From assembly GCF_022539505.1 (NCBI RefSeq), contig NC_061510.1, positions 277,532,330 to 277,596,329 on the forward strand: a DNA stretch of 64,000 bases, written 5' to 3'. Below, piece by piece: positions 46,605-58,671 of the stretch. The translations under genes and the position numbers were made by a program. Numbering within the stretch: position 1 is the first letter of the stretch; each line of letters starts with the position of its first letter. The DNA is from Lolium rigidum. Taxonomy: Eukaryota > Streptophyta > Magnoliopsida > Poales > Poaceae. Below the pieces are notes generated by a model. That model did not search any database and was not told the origin of the DNA. It worked only from the letters and a program-made list of their open reading frames with translations.

Positions 46605-46616
46605 GCTTTTATATAG
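46605..46616 (-). promoter_or_regulatory. TATA box of the antisense gene
   Basis: CTATATAAAAGC on the minus strand, about 127 bp upstream of the ATG at 46478, followed by a CT-rich leader (CTTCTTCCTCCTCTAG). Confidence 0.65.
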
Positions 46617-46619
46617 AGG

Positions 46620-47915
46620 TGCGGTGAATCGACGCGCCGTTGGATTGAGAGATTGTGGGACAGATGATGTACACGTGGACAAGGGGTAAAAAGTAATTTC
46701 ATACAGACGAGAAAGCACAGGAGCTACAGTACGTGCGCCATGAAAAGTGGAGGACGTGTGTCCCCCACTTGCACGACGTGTCAATACGATGCGCAATTTG
46801 GGCCCGCAAGACAGTGAGAGCGAAGTTCTCGCGTTTTTTCTGATAAAGTGATCGTGGTTATCGTCAGCAATGATGTCACCTTGGCAAGAGAATACCTCGG
46901 CTACGAAGGCCCGTAAAAATGGCGACAGCAGAATATTCTTGATTATTTCGAGAGCCTTTGATCAAATACAAGTTTTTGCCAAAATGCTCGGGGGCTACTT
47001 TGGAAGAAAAAAAAAGGAAAAAAATACGAGTATGGAAAAATAGAAATGGCGAGAGCCTATGATCAAATGCAAGCATTTGTCCATAGCCTCGGGGGCTACT
47101 CCCATCGGGAGCGCTGTTCGCGCACCCGATAGATATAAAAGTTCGAGAAAGAATGACAATATAGCGACACGAGGCATTAAAGTGTTGAGCCTACAACCAA
47201 GCACTAGTCCTTGGCTGTAGCCTCGGGGGCTACTCCCATCGGGAACGCTGTTCGCGTGCCCGATGAAACTATAAAAAAAGAGAGAGAGAAGAAAAAGGAG
47301 AAGAGAAAGAAAGAAAGAAGAAGTGAGTATATTTCGAGTTATACAAATAACTCTACATATACTCCCATCGGGAGAGCAATATAAGTCATCAGTTGACTCA
47401 ATAAAATGTGCTATTCCAGCAGCCGAATAAGCACTCGACAATATATTCTCAGAACGCCAAAGTTGTGAACAATTTCTGAATGCCGCAAAACTTTGCGAAG
47501 GTAAGACCCCGGATCTGTTCCGTGTGGCGTGGCGCCGTCTCTGACGTCGGTTTGCTACTTTTTTCCGTATCAACAGATACGAAGAAAAATCCTAACGGAC
47601 GCGTTAGGTACCCGATAAATATGACTGGGACTCGACAGAATGGTAAGACCTTAAGCGGCACCTCGTCGAAGTTTACACCGCGTATCCCGAGATCATGTCC
47701 AGGGACGTGATCTTGAAGTAGGTTTTTGCGGATTGCCACTAGAGCAAGTTAACTAGTACCCGATCCGTCAGATGAACTAGCCCCAACTACCATTATCCCT
47801 GTACAATATAGAAATTCATATGCAAAGATATGTGATAAAGTTCAAAGTTATCGAATAAATATAAAGGTGGAGATTTTCCCTGACTCTACGATTCAAACAA
47901 AATCTCGGGGGCTAC
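46620..47915. repeat. Tat 3' non-coding region with repeated polypurine-like units
   Basis: The phrase ctcgggggctac, which is also the polypurine tract directly before the 3' LTR (about 47904-47915), occurs earlier at about 46986, 47089 and 47222. The copies at 47089 and 47222 are followed by tcccatcggga and cgctgttcgcg. A partial copy is at 47360. An A/G-rich run is at 47277-47325. No gene. Confidence 0.8.
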
Positions 47916-48301
47916 TGACATAGGCATCCTCAATGGGCATGCCGAAGAAGGTACCCGGGGTTTATTGAAGGCCCACGACCCGAAGGATAAGAAGATTCGG
48001 AAGCCCAAGATACTATTAAGGAAAGCTAGAGTTGTAATAGGAAGCATTATTTGTAATCTTGCGGGATGGGTTAGAAACCCTCCCGGACTCTGTAAACTTG
48101 TGTATCACGAATCCCTCGGCTCCACCTCCTATATAAAGGGGAGTCGAGGGACAAAGAAAGGATCGAATCATTATTTCACAAACCCTAGCTTTTACATCGT
48201 CGAGTACTTTTCGGCTGAAACCTTCGAGATCTACTTGCCCTCTACATCCAACGAAACCCTAGTCTACTACTTGTAGGCATTGACAAGTTAATAACTTGTC
48301 A
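47916..48301 (+). repeat. 3' LTR of the Tat element
   Basis: 386 bp, matching 35415-35800 except for about five substitutions. Right target-site copy GTTGT at 48302-48306. Confidence 0.95.
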
Positions 48302-48740
48302 GTTGTACTATATAGATGAGAAGTTGTCGTGCTAAGACCCCAAAGGACCAACGCACCAGAGAAGAAATTATCACGAAAGATGAGAACTATAAATCGGAAG
48401 AGCCAGACTTGCAATCACACCAACTGATACAAACACCGACGGGATCCATGGAGATCCTTCGAGAAGACAACTCCACACGCCCTTCACTGGCGCTATTTGC
48501 ACCACCGGAACAGAGATATGCCAGGGAGGATCTTATTCTGACTTAAGGACATAGCCGCCACCTCACCATCCTAAAGAAGACACTACAAATAGCTAAAAAA
48601 TAAGAATAGGAACTGCCACTATAGAGAGGTCGTGGTCCGCTACACATCCAAGCTCCAAGGCCAAGCGGGAGAGACTGACGGTGAAGCCGGCGAGGGTGGG
48701 GGGCTAGATTGGTTTTTCCAGCGCCTCCTCTTTCTCTCTC
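48302..48740 (-). mobile_element. LINE 3' end, part 2
   Basis: Continues the LINE fragment at 35262-35414 after removal of the Tat element. No coding is seen; it looks like 3' UTR of a plant LINE. Confidence 0.4.
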
Positions 48741-49789
48741 TCATTCTACATACCAGTATGGGGATGTAAGGAGTCATGGGTTTTGATCCAATCTAAACTC
48801 TAGGAAAGAAGCTACCAAGCCTGGGTAGTTAAGTGACTCAACCCGTTGGTCAACCCAAGTAGGCCGATTGCGAGAGGTAAAGAGGTAAAGAGATGGATAA
48901 CTTCGGGATTAACGCACCCCCTCCCCTAACTGAAAACCGTAGATTGCCGGAGAGGTAGGAGAAATCTGGTACATGATGATTCCTGAGCTCATCCTATTAG
49001 TCAAACTTGTGCTACTCTTATTTACTACCCATCCATTAGAAAAGTGTCCAATGTACTGGTTAAAACATCCAAGAATCCCATGCAAAAAAAAAAAGATGGG
49101 ATCGAAGGTGAGAGGACTAAAGGCAGCAAGCATGATTGCTCTCTTATGTAGCAGCATGATCCACCCTAAATGATATCGATGAGTGTTGCTGCATGATGAT
49201 TAAGCTAGAGTTGGTTCCCATAATCAAGGCGATCTAACATGAGCAATGACAAAATTGACCCAACACACTTCTACCTAAATCGATCTACAGTGGGACAGAC
49301 AGAAGAGTAGGAGAGTGTGATTTACCTCTGTCATCGCAGACGATGGACACAAACCGGAGTCCGAGAAGAAGAAGAAGACCCCCTACATTTGCTTCACATG
49401 GAGACACCGATGTTGGGGACCAAGAAGATGAGTTCTTCCTCCACGGGACGATGGGGGTACAATGCGGGAGTAGAAGGACTCTACTAGAGGGTGGATCTGC
49501 ATCCCTGCCACCGCCGGTGTTGAAAGGGGGAAATGGGGATTTTTGGTGGGGGCTAATGGAGGAGGTGACCGCAAGAGGGAGGTGACCCCTAGCTTTGCCA
49601 CACAACGCTGCCGGAATTTCACATATTCAGCCATCTCGCGTGCGAGCTCCTGCACACACATCGTTGTTGCTTTGCGCTCCCCTCTGGCCTTGCCCTGGAA
49701 AATTGCCGGTTTGGGTGTTCCTACCTGGCATGCCCTGGCATGCCCTGGTTAGGATTAGGCCAAGAGGAGGCTTGAGCCCGTCGCCCGTC
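48741..49789. other. No gene recognised
   Basis: Mixed composition. Open frames at 49285-49660 on both strands overlap each other and have no known motif. An A-run with inverted arms (cccatgc, A run, gatggga) is at 49078-49099. Confidence 0.4.
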
Positions 49790-50052
49790 CCTAGTAGGCT
49801 TGGTACAGATCATCATCACCGCCTATATATACATCTTGTAAGCCACCGACTAGGGTAAATTGCTCCGTAAGATAACCCACTGCACTTGTAAATGCTTCTG
49901 ATATAGTGAAATTTTGTTGGCTGACGCCCGTGGTTTTTCCTCTCTTTGTTGAAGAGGATTTTTTCACGCTAAAATATTGTGTCTCCTACATGGTTTGCTT
50001 TGTTTGTTTTTCATTTTACTTGTCGTGTTTATAACAAGTGGTTTAAGGCTCC
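49790..50052 (+). mobile_element. Relic copia LTR end with degenerate primer-binding site
   Basis: The stretch cctatatatacatcttgtaa, then cccgtggtttttcctctctt, gaagaggattttttcacg and attgtgtctcc is a common copia LTR ending in grasses. It ends TTTATAACA at about 50036, followed by AGTGGTTTAAGGCTCC, a decayed TGGTATCAGAGCC primer site. No copia genes follow, so it is a truncated fragment. Confidence 0.55.
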
Positions 50053-51060
50053 AGGTCACAACACATACCTATACCTCCTCTTCACTCGTCTTCTGTTTTC
50101 ACCGGCCTGGTTGAGGAGCATGCAAGCTACCAAGGTGTACAGTGTACTACGAGAACTAGTGCATGACTATGAGTCCACTTGTAAGCAGTCAGATTCCTCT
50201 GTTGACATTAGGGAAACAAACAAGTAGACGGCTTGGCATTACGTCTTAGATCAGTTTATCTCCTTGCGGCGAGAAAATGACAAATGGTGGCCAGCAGCAA
50301 AATAACAAGAGACTAGACATTGGCAATTGCAATAGCCTTGCGAGGCACATACTACCTTCTGCGATGATTCTGTCTTTTCTCCAGTTTCCTCTAGCTGCAG
50401 GTTCATTGTCCGCACGTTACATGTGAAGGGACTCTGTAGTTAATTTTGTATGTATATGTACGCAACCTTCAATTTCTTTATATTGTAGTTGGACATCGTA
50501 AGCGAAAGATGCCCCTCTATGCTGCCTAGCTCTCGTGCCATGCATGCTGCTCTCACAAGCATCGCCGACTTTCGTGTTGGTATGCATGTGACAAAGTTTT
50601 GTATCTACCACTTCTTTTTAACTATGGAAGAAAATACAGTCTGATGCCTGCATCGTATTATCCACACAGTAAAGCCAACACGCCAAATATCTTACAAGGC
50701 TTCGTTCTATATTAGTTATCATAATTTCTGATGTATCTATATATGTTTAGATACAACCAAATCATCGACATATATCAGAGAGAGTTTTTCTTAACCCATT
50801 CTTTCAATTTTTAGAGAAATCGTTCTGAAAGTCTTCCTAACAGAAATTTGTTGCCTACATCCAACAATCATTCTGGAAAAACAGTATCAACGAGAGACAT
50901 CACGTGAATGTGTGCAACATCACAAACTGATAAAGAGCATACAACATGTATGTGATATTGGTTCCATTGACTCTCTAACCATTATTTGCAACGCGTATGA
51001 TTTTCCTGTACGATGTGCATCCGATCCTTTTCTTTAGCGTAAGATGGTATAAGGGTCAAG

Positions 51061-51283
51061 AGTAATGCTATACACATGACACATCTGTACCACAATTTCA
51101 TACGACACCTCACATGTCAGAATGTGGACCATGCATGGCAATGTTGGCCTGCAGTCTTGTCGTACAAAGATCGTAGCAAATTGATCGTACGCACAGCATT
51201 TCCGAAGGGTCAAAGCACACACCGCTGGATCAAAACATCGTACAACCATCGGACAGAAAAGGGTCATATGTACAGCAGCATTC
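51061..51283. mobile_element. Possible small MITE
   Basis: Imperfect inverted ends: gtaatgctatacacatgac at the left and the reverse of gtcatatgtacagcagcatt at the right, about 220 bp apart. No clean target duplication was found. Confidence 0.3.
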
Positions 51284-51284
51284 T

Positions 51285-51333
51285 ATCTACAAAGGCAATA
51301 CCTTTTCGAAAAAAGAATCTCCAAAGGCAATAC
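51285..51333. mobile_element. Ultra-short LINE-tail insertion with direct repeats (site 2)
   Basis: Direct repeat of 17 bp (16 identical) at 51285-51301 and 51317-51333 flanks only 15 nt (cttttcgaaaaaaga), which resembles the LINE terminus ctttatcgaaaaaa seen at 58645. Confidence 0.6.
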
Positions 51334-51528
51334 TATTTGTGTTGGGCAGATGCAAACATGATGTGGAAAGAGCAATATCATTAAGCATATTACGTACCCA
51401 TTAATTGTTTTATCCCTATAAGTTACAACAAAAGTGGGGAAAATAAACATCTTGCAGATTATATCCTGCAATAACCTGGTTGACTTATTTCACAATGCAT
51501 GTCCTTAGCAATTTTGACATTTCAAAAT

Positions 51529-51563
51529 GTGTTCATGACAATTCAAAAAAAGAAGTGTTCATG
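51529..51563. mobile_element. Ultra-short A-rich insertion with direct repeats (site 3)
   Basis: GTGTTCATG at 51529-51537 and 51555-51563 flanks 17 nt ending in an A-rich tail (acaattcaaaaaaagaa). Confidence 0.4.
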
Positions 51564-52183
51564 GAGTTGGTACATACATGTCTGACTTTGAGATTAATTT
51601 TCGGTGTAAAGAGTCTCAACTTATAACATGCGCAAACATCATATTGCACTCCTTTTCCTTTTATGAGTTTATTCTCAAGGTTATCATAAAAGGTTTTTAA
51701 CAAGACAATATGTTCACAAGATCATAAATAGCTCCTATTTTCTACCTGGGTTTGTAATGGACGTATACAACAAAGTTATTGTTATGTAAACATCATAGAG
51801 GAGGGGCAGGGACCCATCGATTCCCGGTCATAGGAGGCGAAGATGGGGCAGATGGCGTCGGCTGCTAGGGTGGAACTCTAGGTCGCCGACAGCTTCTTGG
51901 GAGAGAGGAAAGCATTTCGTGCTATCTAGCGCGCCACCAAGGCAGCAATCTTTCTGAACACTAGGCATAACTTGACCTTATTTAGCTCGGTTGCAATATT
52001 TTATACAGTGCATACGGTATCAGTCCTATTGAAACTGCTAAACGTATATCGAAGCACGTTATAAACTATCGAGCAATTCTCAACTCCAAACATGACACTT
52101 AAGTTCCGTTATAAACAGATGAATTGCTTCAAATATGCCACCAACGCATATTATGTACTTATGTACTTGACTGGACAACTGAA

Positions 52184-55100
52184 TCAGCTCTGCATCGCCG
52201 CTTCAGTTTTTACAGTCTTCAGAGAAGAATCGAGCTGTTCCTTGATGCAGCTAATAAGATTTGAGGTTTCATTTGGCTCAATGGAGCTCCTTCTAAAGCT
52301 CTGTAATATTTTAATTGTCATGAAAATATCAGTAAATGATAAGACAAGTTGTTTTGCTACCAACAGCCATAACTTATGGCTCCAAGATTTTGAAGACGGA
52401 AATATAGAAATGTGAATTGCAACATACCTCAGTAGGCCACAACTCATCACCCGATTTACGAGGAATTATGTGGCAATGGGTCTGTAGATAGTAGGAAACA
52501 TGAGATAGATCAGTACATAGTTCTTCAAGTTGACCTATATGCAAAAGAGGTGCAGAGGAATCATGTGGAAGTGAGCATGATGCACTAATGGAAAACCATG
52601 ATACATAAGATAGAGCCTATGCATATTTTCAAGATTGAGATATTATTACACACATGGAAAATAACTTGTCCCGCAGCTGCTCCATTATTGACCACCAAGT
52701 TGAATGAATCTGAGTTACAAGATAATAAAATCAAATTAATGAGCTAACGATAGATAACAAATGGCATCCTTAAATGTATCACAAAAAAACCATGCAATTT
52801 TCAAATTGTGCTTAATGTACCAGTCATGTTACAAATTCACATAATACAAAATATAAGATTACAGAAGCTAACCATATTACGCGATTCATTGCCTGTGTGA
52901 AAGAGAAAAGTACAAGAACAAATTAATGATCAATTGTCTTTCTTTGTACACTGAAATTGAGAAGTATGTTGCTGGGTGAGGAATACAAGAAAGTGTTCAT
53001 GCTTCTTATAGATCTCAGGGAAACAATGCACAAACTCTTGAGAGTAAGTCATCTGCCCATCTTCACAACATGTGGAGACCAGTGAGGCTACCAGAGCGCA
53101 ACACTGGTAATCACAAAATGGCACACCTGTTTTTTTCTTTTTTGCTAACCAGACATTGACCTACATATCATTACTGGTATCAAACTAGACATTACCACAG
53201 TTTAAGTGTTGAATGGTTCATGTAGAGGTAAGATTCCTATTTAATTCTGTGACATTAGCTTGCTGGTATAATGTTTCTCCTTTCGGGTTTGTATTAGTCT
53301 ATTATGGATTTGAAGCAATGTAATTGAATCTCAGGACAATCTTGTCATAGTTCTGCAGATTTATGTAATCTACAATAGAAGGATTGAAACTTGGCAGCAG
53401 TTCAGCCAGTCAACCAATGATCTGGTTTGCGGTGTACTTAGGCATTGCTAAATATATGCATGTTGTGACTAATGCAGAAAATACTTTGAGGAGTTCTTTT
53501 GGAGAACTCATCAGCCTGTAAAGGTTCTTTGAATTTAGCCAGATAGCACTATGTGGGGAAAATTATGTGCAAGAGACTGATCATAATTCGTGAAAAGGTA
53601 TTTCACTCGGTTATACAGAAGCCATGAAAATTTAGGTCTACTGCGCATCTTTAGTTTTAAGAATTCACTACGAAAACAATTATGAAAAGAACAATGAAAA
53701 AAGATGCCGTCCACCTACCACACTGAGTAGCCTTCATAATCGCATTGCTAAGAAAAGGTACTTTGGAACACATGGCTGCTACAACCTGGCACAAAACACG
53801 AAATTAACCTCAAAAGATGTTCAACAGTGATTAATCCAATGGATTAGTTATCAGATCGTGGAAATAACATAACATTGTAGCATTTGCTTGGTTAAATTCC
53901 TAAGAAAAGAACCTATATGGGTATGGCATATGATACTATGTGTTCCATTTAATTTGCTAGCGGAAGGCGTTTTTCATGAGTCCACTTACATGGAAAAGTC
54001 AAAACTGTAAAATGAACGTGATTGATGAAAAATATTACCTATAGAGAAAATATCAAAAGGAAAACTACCAAACAGGATAGGTACCAGTTCAAGAAACAAC
54101 AGTTTGCTACGAAAAATGTCAATGTTTATTGCCAATAACTTACAGTAGGTGGGGTGGCCTCGAGTGATGAAAAATGGCATTTTGGAATTATCAAGGAATG
54201 CCTGCATATGTGAAAAATGGTAAGGAGACATTATAAATTAAGAAGAAGAAAAAATCAAGAAACCTAGTTTACTTAACAAGGTAAGAATATGGCTAAGCTA
54301 CGCAAGACAAGTAAGATGAATGTTGATCAAAGAGAGAAGATTGAAGGTAAAGAACTTGTACAGTTAGTAAGCTAAGCATTGCTAATTGAATTTTACTTTT
54401 ATACAGAATAAGTAAATGAGTATGATTTACTGAAACATGGTATGTTCATTCCACCCAACCAACCAACTGCCAAAGCCTTTTTTAGTAGGAAAATGTGTGG
54501 GTCACTATTTGCTTAGCAGTGTTTCGTGGGCAAGAAAATATGATATAATCCTTTGTTTGAAAAGCTAGAATCATTAATATAAAAACAGACTCACCCTCGT
54601 CCACATTTTCCCATATTTTTCCCTTGTTTGAAATTAACTTCATGATCTAGTACTTCAAGATATTGTAGGAGTAATTTTTTTTAAAAAAATGAGTGCATTT
54701 TATAGAAACATCATTATCTCATCAAATTTGAAATTCCACCAAAGAGAAAGTTCAAGCACTGAATCAGAAAATGATCATTGATGGATCAAAATCGTGGGCT
54801 CCAATCTGAACCTATAAACTTGGTTAAGCAGGTCGAATCAGAACAGGTTTTCAGCTGTTCTGAAACACCTATATTCATACTCTACAGGATCAAATGGCCT
54901 AAGAGCCTTAAAGAAATGCCCTAAGTGGTGCCAAAAATACTAACTACTAGCATAAGTCGTGTTAAGAATCGCACAAATTTGTACCATGTATACATACAAA
55001 AAAATTGTACTGCACTAGATTTTTCCAGAAAAATCTTAAAATCAATATCCCCTAAGAAATACGAAGGATGGCATCTATCAACATGACATACTCATTTAAT

Positions 55101-55859
55101 ACTTAAATCAAGGCAATCAAAAGTTCCAGCAAAGTGATGGCAAATATTTCTACAAACTGGAAATACTCCAAGCTAACATATGTCAAGAACTTCCAACCAT
55201 ATAAAATGGAAAATATGGGTAAAGAAACGAATCAGTTTTACCCAGGAGCCAATGGATGAGAATCCAATATGCAGAGGCAGACATCGTCTTCGTAGACCTG
55301 CAAATTACACAGATAACGGTGTTGAAAGCAAATTAACTAGCAGTCCGTCCCCACAAAGCATGGTTAATAAGTTCGGTCAATAAAGGCCCGTGTTCATGTA
55401 TAAACAGCTGAACTAGGTATTTCCAATTATCGACCAGATTCCGAGACAGCAAACTTGGGTGTTAAGCTGTGAGTGTGAGACGCTACGGTTTTTGGATGTG
55501 TGGACGAAGCTCCCATGTAATTAATTCCCTCTTTATCAATCACGGCCCAACCTAAATCCGGAACAAGCGACGGAGGCAGCAAGAACAAATTGGGAAGAGG
55601 AAGAGAGAGCGCGACCCACCTTGAAAGCTGGCGCCTCGTCGCGTATGATCCGGCAGAATACGCAGGTCTCCAGCTCCCCATCCCCCACCGGACCGGCCGC
55701 CGCGCTGCGGCTGTCGTCGCCGGCGACGGCGCACGGAGAGGTAGAGAGCACTGCTTCCTGCCCTTCCGCCAGCTCATTCTCGCCTCTGCCGGCGGGAGGC
55801 GCCGGGCCCTCGGGCCGGAGGTGGGAGTGGAGCACGGCGAGGCGCCGAGGCGGGGACAT
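52184..55859 (-). CDS. HINT3: HINT3-like histidine-triad protein (adenylylsulfatase/AMP-lysine hydrolase family)
   Basis: Seven exons (minus): 55859-55620, 55297-55242, 54201-54144, 53785-53719, 52709-52654, 52481-52428 and 52300-52184; 648 nt, 215 residues, all GT-AG and in phase. The start ATG at 55859 gives MSPPRRLAVLHSHL, matching the RRLAILCSHL-type N-terminus I recall for Arabidopsis HINT3. The HIT domain begins CVFCRIIRDEAPAFK, continues YEDDVCLCILDSHPLAPG, HSLIIPKCHFSSLEATPP, FNLVVNNGAAAGQVIFH, and ends in the catalytic triad HTHCHIIPR (HxHxH). The last exon adds an extension with IEPNETSNLISCIKEQLDSS. HIT enzymes hydrolyse nucleoside phosphoramidates or adenylylsulfate through the middle His of the triad. 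No disrupting base was found, so it is probably functional. Its promoter lies right of 55859, head to head with the PUX11-like gene. Confidence 0.92.
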
Positions 55860-56573
55860 TTGGGCGTGGGTGTGGGATATGGGGCTGGTGTGTGTACTCG
55901 TGTTTCGTTCACGTAGAGGTTTCCTTGGGTCAACGGCAACGAATATCGATAATCGATAATAGGAAAATTTTCTGTGGTAGTAGCACTATTTATCCATTTG
56001 ATTTAATATAAAGAAAATGAGCATAGAAAAAATATAGGAATTTTTTTATTTGGTTTAAATTCCATACGAAAATCAAATGAATTCTACAATCTACTCATGC
56101 CTCTTTTTTTTTTTACATTTCTATACACCAAGAACAAGACAATGGTCATAAGTTGCATAATAATGATCTAAACTTAGCTTTACATTTATTTTAATCATGA
56201 TATAATTATGGTTTCAAAGATTCATGTGTTTCATATTCCTGCAAATCAAACACTCAATTTCGTATATGCTTTTGCAACTCTATGAGATTGCACACACATT
56301 CCTATCATATTTTTGTCTTTTTCCATCTCTACGTCCGTGAAATCCTACGAATCAAACATGCTCTAACTTGTCTTTCACAATGGGTTTATTACTGCTCTAC
56401 TGTATTTCATCCGTCTACATATAATGATACATCTAGATTTATTTAAGTTATAAACTTTTTAAAAATTTGATGAATTTTACAGAAAAATAGTAGAATATAC
56501 GATATTAAATTGGTACATTATGAAACTACATTTAAAAACGAATCTAGTGGTACTAAATAAGTGTCACACATGC
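55860..56573. other. Promoter side of HINT3 and AT-rich intergenic DNA
   Basis: 55860-55960 is the likely 5' UTR/promoter of the minus-strand HINT3-like gene. Further right the DNA is AT-rich. 56405-56570 resembles a degenerate Stowaway-type MITE (catccgtctacatataatg...). Confidence 0.4.
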
Positions 56574-56631
56574 TACTCTCCTGATTCATATTAATTAACT
56601 CAATTTTATCTAGATATGGATGTATCTAGTC
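56574..56631 (+). mobile_element. Stowaway-type MITE, left half (split)
   Basis: TACTCTCCTGATTCATATTA with ACTCAATTTT and ctagatatggatgtatctag is the left half of a common grass Stowaway. The right half is at 58672-58695. Confidence 0.65.
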
Positions 56632-57330
56632 TTTTTTTATGAATCAATAGCTTTCATTCATCAATCATCAGCCTTAGTACAATCTTTTTGGAGATAATCA
56701 ACTAAAGACCCAGGAACATAATTTATCCATAAACATCTCCTTCTATTAGATGTAGCCTGCTTAGCACATAGGTGTGCTGCTTCATTTGCGTCCCACCGAA
56801 TGAAATTCAGTTGGAAGTACTTCAAATTACTGCTCAGTTCGTCGATCTCGCCATATCTGATCTTCCCTCATTCCTTTCTCTCCATAGCTTGACGACCTCA
56901 TTTGCATCCATCTCGATCTTGATGCGGGAAAGGCCACTGTCAGCAGCAAGTTTGACTCCATCACGAATGGCTAGAGCCTCAGTGATCAATACTGTAGAAA
57001 CATTTTCATACATTATAGCCTATCCTCTTTTCAATATTCCTACATGATCACGAACCACCAATCCAGATGGACCTTCTCCTATTGAGTTTTGGAAACTAGC
57101 ATCTACATTTAGCTTCAGAATTCCTTTCTTTGTATCTCAAAAAAAGAATTCTTTTCTTTGGTGGCTGCCAGGAAGCACATTTCTTCGGAGTACTAGCGCC
57201 CCTCGCGTGGCCTTCTATAGAGAGATCTGTCACTATGTCAATTGTCCACTTTACGTACCGATTCATAGATTGTCCTACCATGCTCGTCAACAAACGCGTC
57301 TAGGTAACCATTGAAAGCCTCGGCCATCTT
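56632..57330 (-). pseudogene. LINE ORF2 RNase H remnant with poly-A end
   Basis: Minus strand, ending in an A run at 56632-56638. Codes pieces of the plant LINE RNase H domain (RVT_3): KLNVDASFQNSIGEGPSGLV, TEALAIRDGVKLAADSGL, KIEMDANEVVKLW. Upstream TPKKCASWQPPKKRI fits the linker before this domain. A TAA-type stop and a 28-bp insertion at 57133-57160 break the frame. It is a 5'-truncated LINE copy. Confidence 0.75.
57117..57160. mobile_element. Ultra-short LINE-tail insertion with direct repeats (site 1)
   Basis: Direct repeat of 16 bp (15 identical) at 57117-57132 and 57145-57160 flanks 12 nt, tatctcaaaaaa. It interrupts the LINE RNase H reading, showing it is a later event. Confidence 0.65.
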
Positions 57331-57339
57331 CTTACAATA

Positions 57340-58663
57340 AAATCAGGGAACAGACCCAAACGGAGCGCCCCTGACCCCCTCCTCCCGCACCCCTCCCAAA
57401 CCCTAAACACACCCCGCCGCCGCCGCCGTCGCCGGTAGCGCCTCCGGGCAAAGGCCGTGGGGCGTGGCGGCGGCGGCGGCCTCTCCTTGTTGCCGCGCTG
57501 GGACGGTGACCGGGATCCCTCGACGCTCGCTGCGGCCGGTCGGATTTGGTGATGGGCGGCGGCGACGGCCGACCTCCGCGCGACGGCCGAAGCGGCAGCC
57601 CCTTGCCTTCCGCCGGATCTTCACAGCAGCACGCCGGAGGGCCGGTGGCGGGCGGCGGCCAGGCCATGATCTGCGCCACTTTCCCCCCGCCTCTCGGCCG
57701 TGTGTGGAGGCGATCTCGGGTTTCTCTCACGCCACGAGGTCGCCTGGGGCAGCAGCCTTGGGTACGACGGTGGAGGTGGCCATATTCTTCGTCGGAGAGG
57801 GTCGGCCTGCGGTTGGTGTTGGTGGATCCATCGATCTATCACCGCTTTCCGGCGGCATGATGGAGGTGCTTGGAAGCCGGCGTCGGTGTCGCTGGTGGTG
57901 GGTTGGAGTGGCCAGCCCGGGATGGTCGCCGACATGGGGGTCCGACCTGAATAAAGGCGGCGGTCCTAGGGCCTCTCTTGCGTGAAGAGGAGGACCTACC
58001 GGAGGCCTGGACTCGTGATCCGGCCGGAGTGTTGAGTTCCGGAAGGCTCCGCCGATGAATGTAACAGGTGCTTTTGCCCGGAGTTTGTTGGATCGGAGGT
58101 ATTCGGTCGTGCGCACCCATGTTTTTATTCCGACCGATTGGTTCTCGGAGGGAGCGGCGCGAAGCTCTTTTTCTTTGATTGACATCAAGTGACTATGGAT
58201 CCATGATGAAAGACGGAAGAAGAGAATTTCATGAAGGCCAGAGGGGAGGACTAGCTAAGGGAGGTTCAAGTCTTTGCGATGTTGAGGGACTTGTTTGGTG
58301 TTTCGGGCTTCACAGCAGCGGTATGAAAGTGGGGGCGACAACACAGGTGAAGTGCAGAGTCCTACCTTTCAGGGTGAAAACCCAAGGTCTAGCCTTAATT
58401 GGTTGTGCCTGGCGATGTCCTTGGTGGAGGCATTTGTTTTGAGAGCGAGGACTAGTCTGCAATTCAGGTGTTGTCTTGGCGGTGGATGTATTGCTGTTGT
58501 TAGGCCCAAGATACTGTAGCGGGACTTTTATTTCTTAGTTTTCTTTTCTTGTTTTTGGCTGTGTGCATCCGTAGTGCCATTAGGGTGGTGCGTTGTTGCA
58601 GAGGCTGGGTGTAATTGGTATCTTCTTGATATTAATATATTCCCTTTATCGAAAAAAAAATAT
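57340..58663 (+). mobile_element. Non-autonomous LINE-like retroposon (GC-rich 5' leader joined to LINE 3' end)
   Basis: Starts with a GC-rich leader (cccaaaccctaaacacaccc, CCG repeats) typical of grass LINE 5' UTRs and ends with aggctgggtgtaattggtat, cttcttgatattaatatatt and ccctttatcgaaaaaaaaa. No ORF1 or ORF2 is between. The overlapping open frames at 57464-58188 on both strands are GC effects. It lies head to head with the LINE fragment to its left. Confidence 0.65.
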
Positions 58664-58671
58664 ATAAATAA

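Larger units (their letters stand above)
35415..48301 (+). mobile_element. Ty3-gypsy retrotransposon, Tat lineage, with antisense 3' gene
   Basis: 12.9 kb with 386-bp LTRs (35415-35800 and 47916-48301, TGACATAG...CTTGTCA) and TSD GTTGT on both sides. Gag, protease, reverse transcriptase, RNase H and integrase run in that order on the plus strand to 42257. A second, plant/archaeal-type RNase H follows the first, which marks the Tat lineage (relatives RIRE2, Grande, Ogre). About 5.6 kb after pol carries an antisense gene. The LTRs differ at about five positions by eye, so the insertion is recent, yet the sense genes are heavily damaged. Confidence 0.92.
50053..52183. other. Intergenic region and 3' flank of HINT3
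   Basis: AT-rich with no coding evidence apart from small insertions listed separately. The 3' UTR of the HINT3-like gene should extend into about 51900-52183. A stretch at 51800-51950 is GC-richer and may be a small unidentified insertion. Confidence 0.4.

Noticed and set aside
52861..52900. A possible extra exon in HINT3 between exons 4 and 5
   Set aside because: Exons 4 and 5 already join in phase to give the conserved CDSFNL stretch; including it would break the HIT domain.
57464..58188. Open frames around 57464-58188 as genes
   Set aside because: They match the GC-rich leader of a LINE-like retroposon and overlap on both strands.
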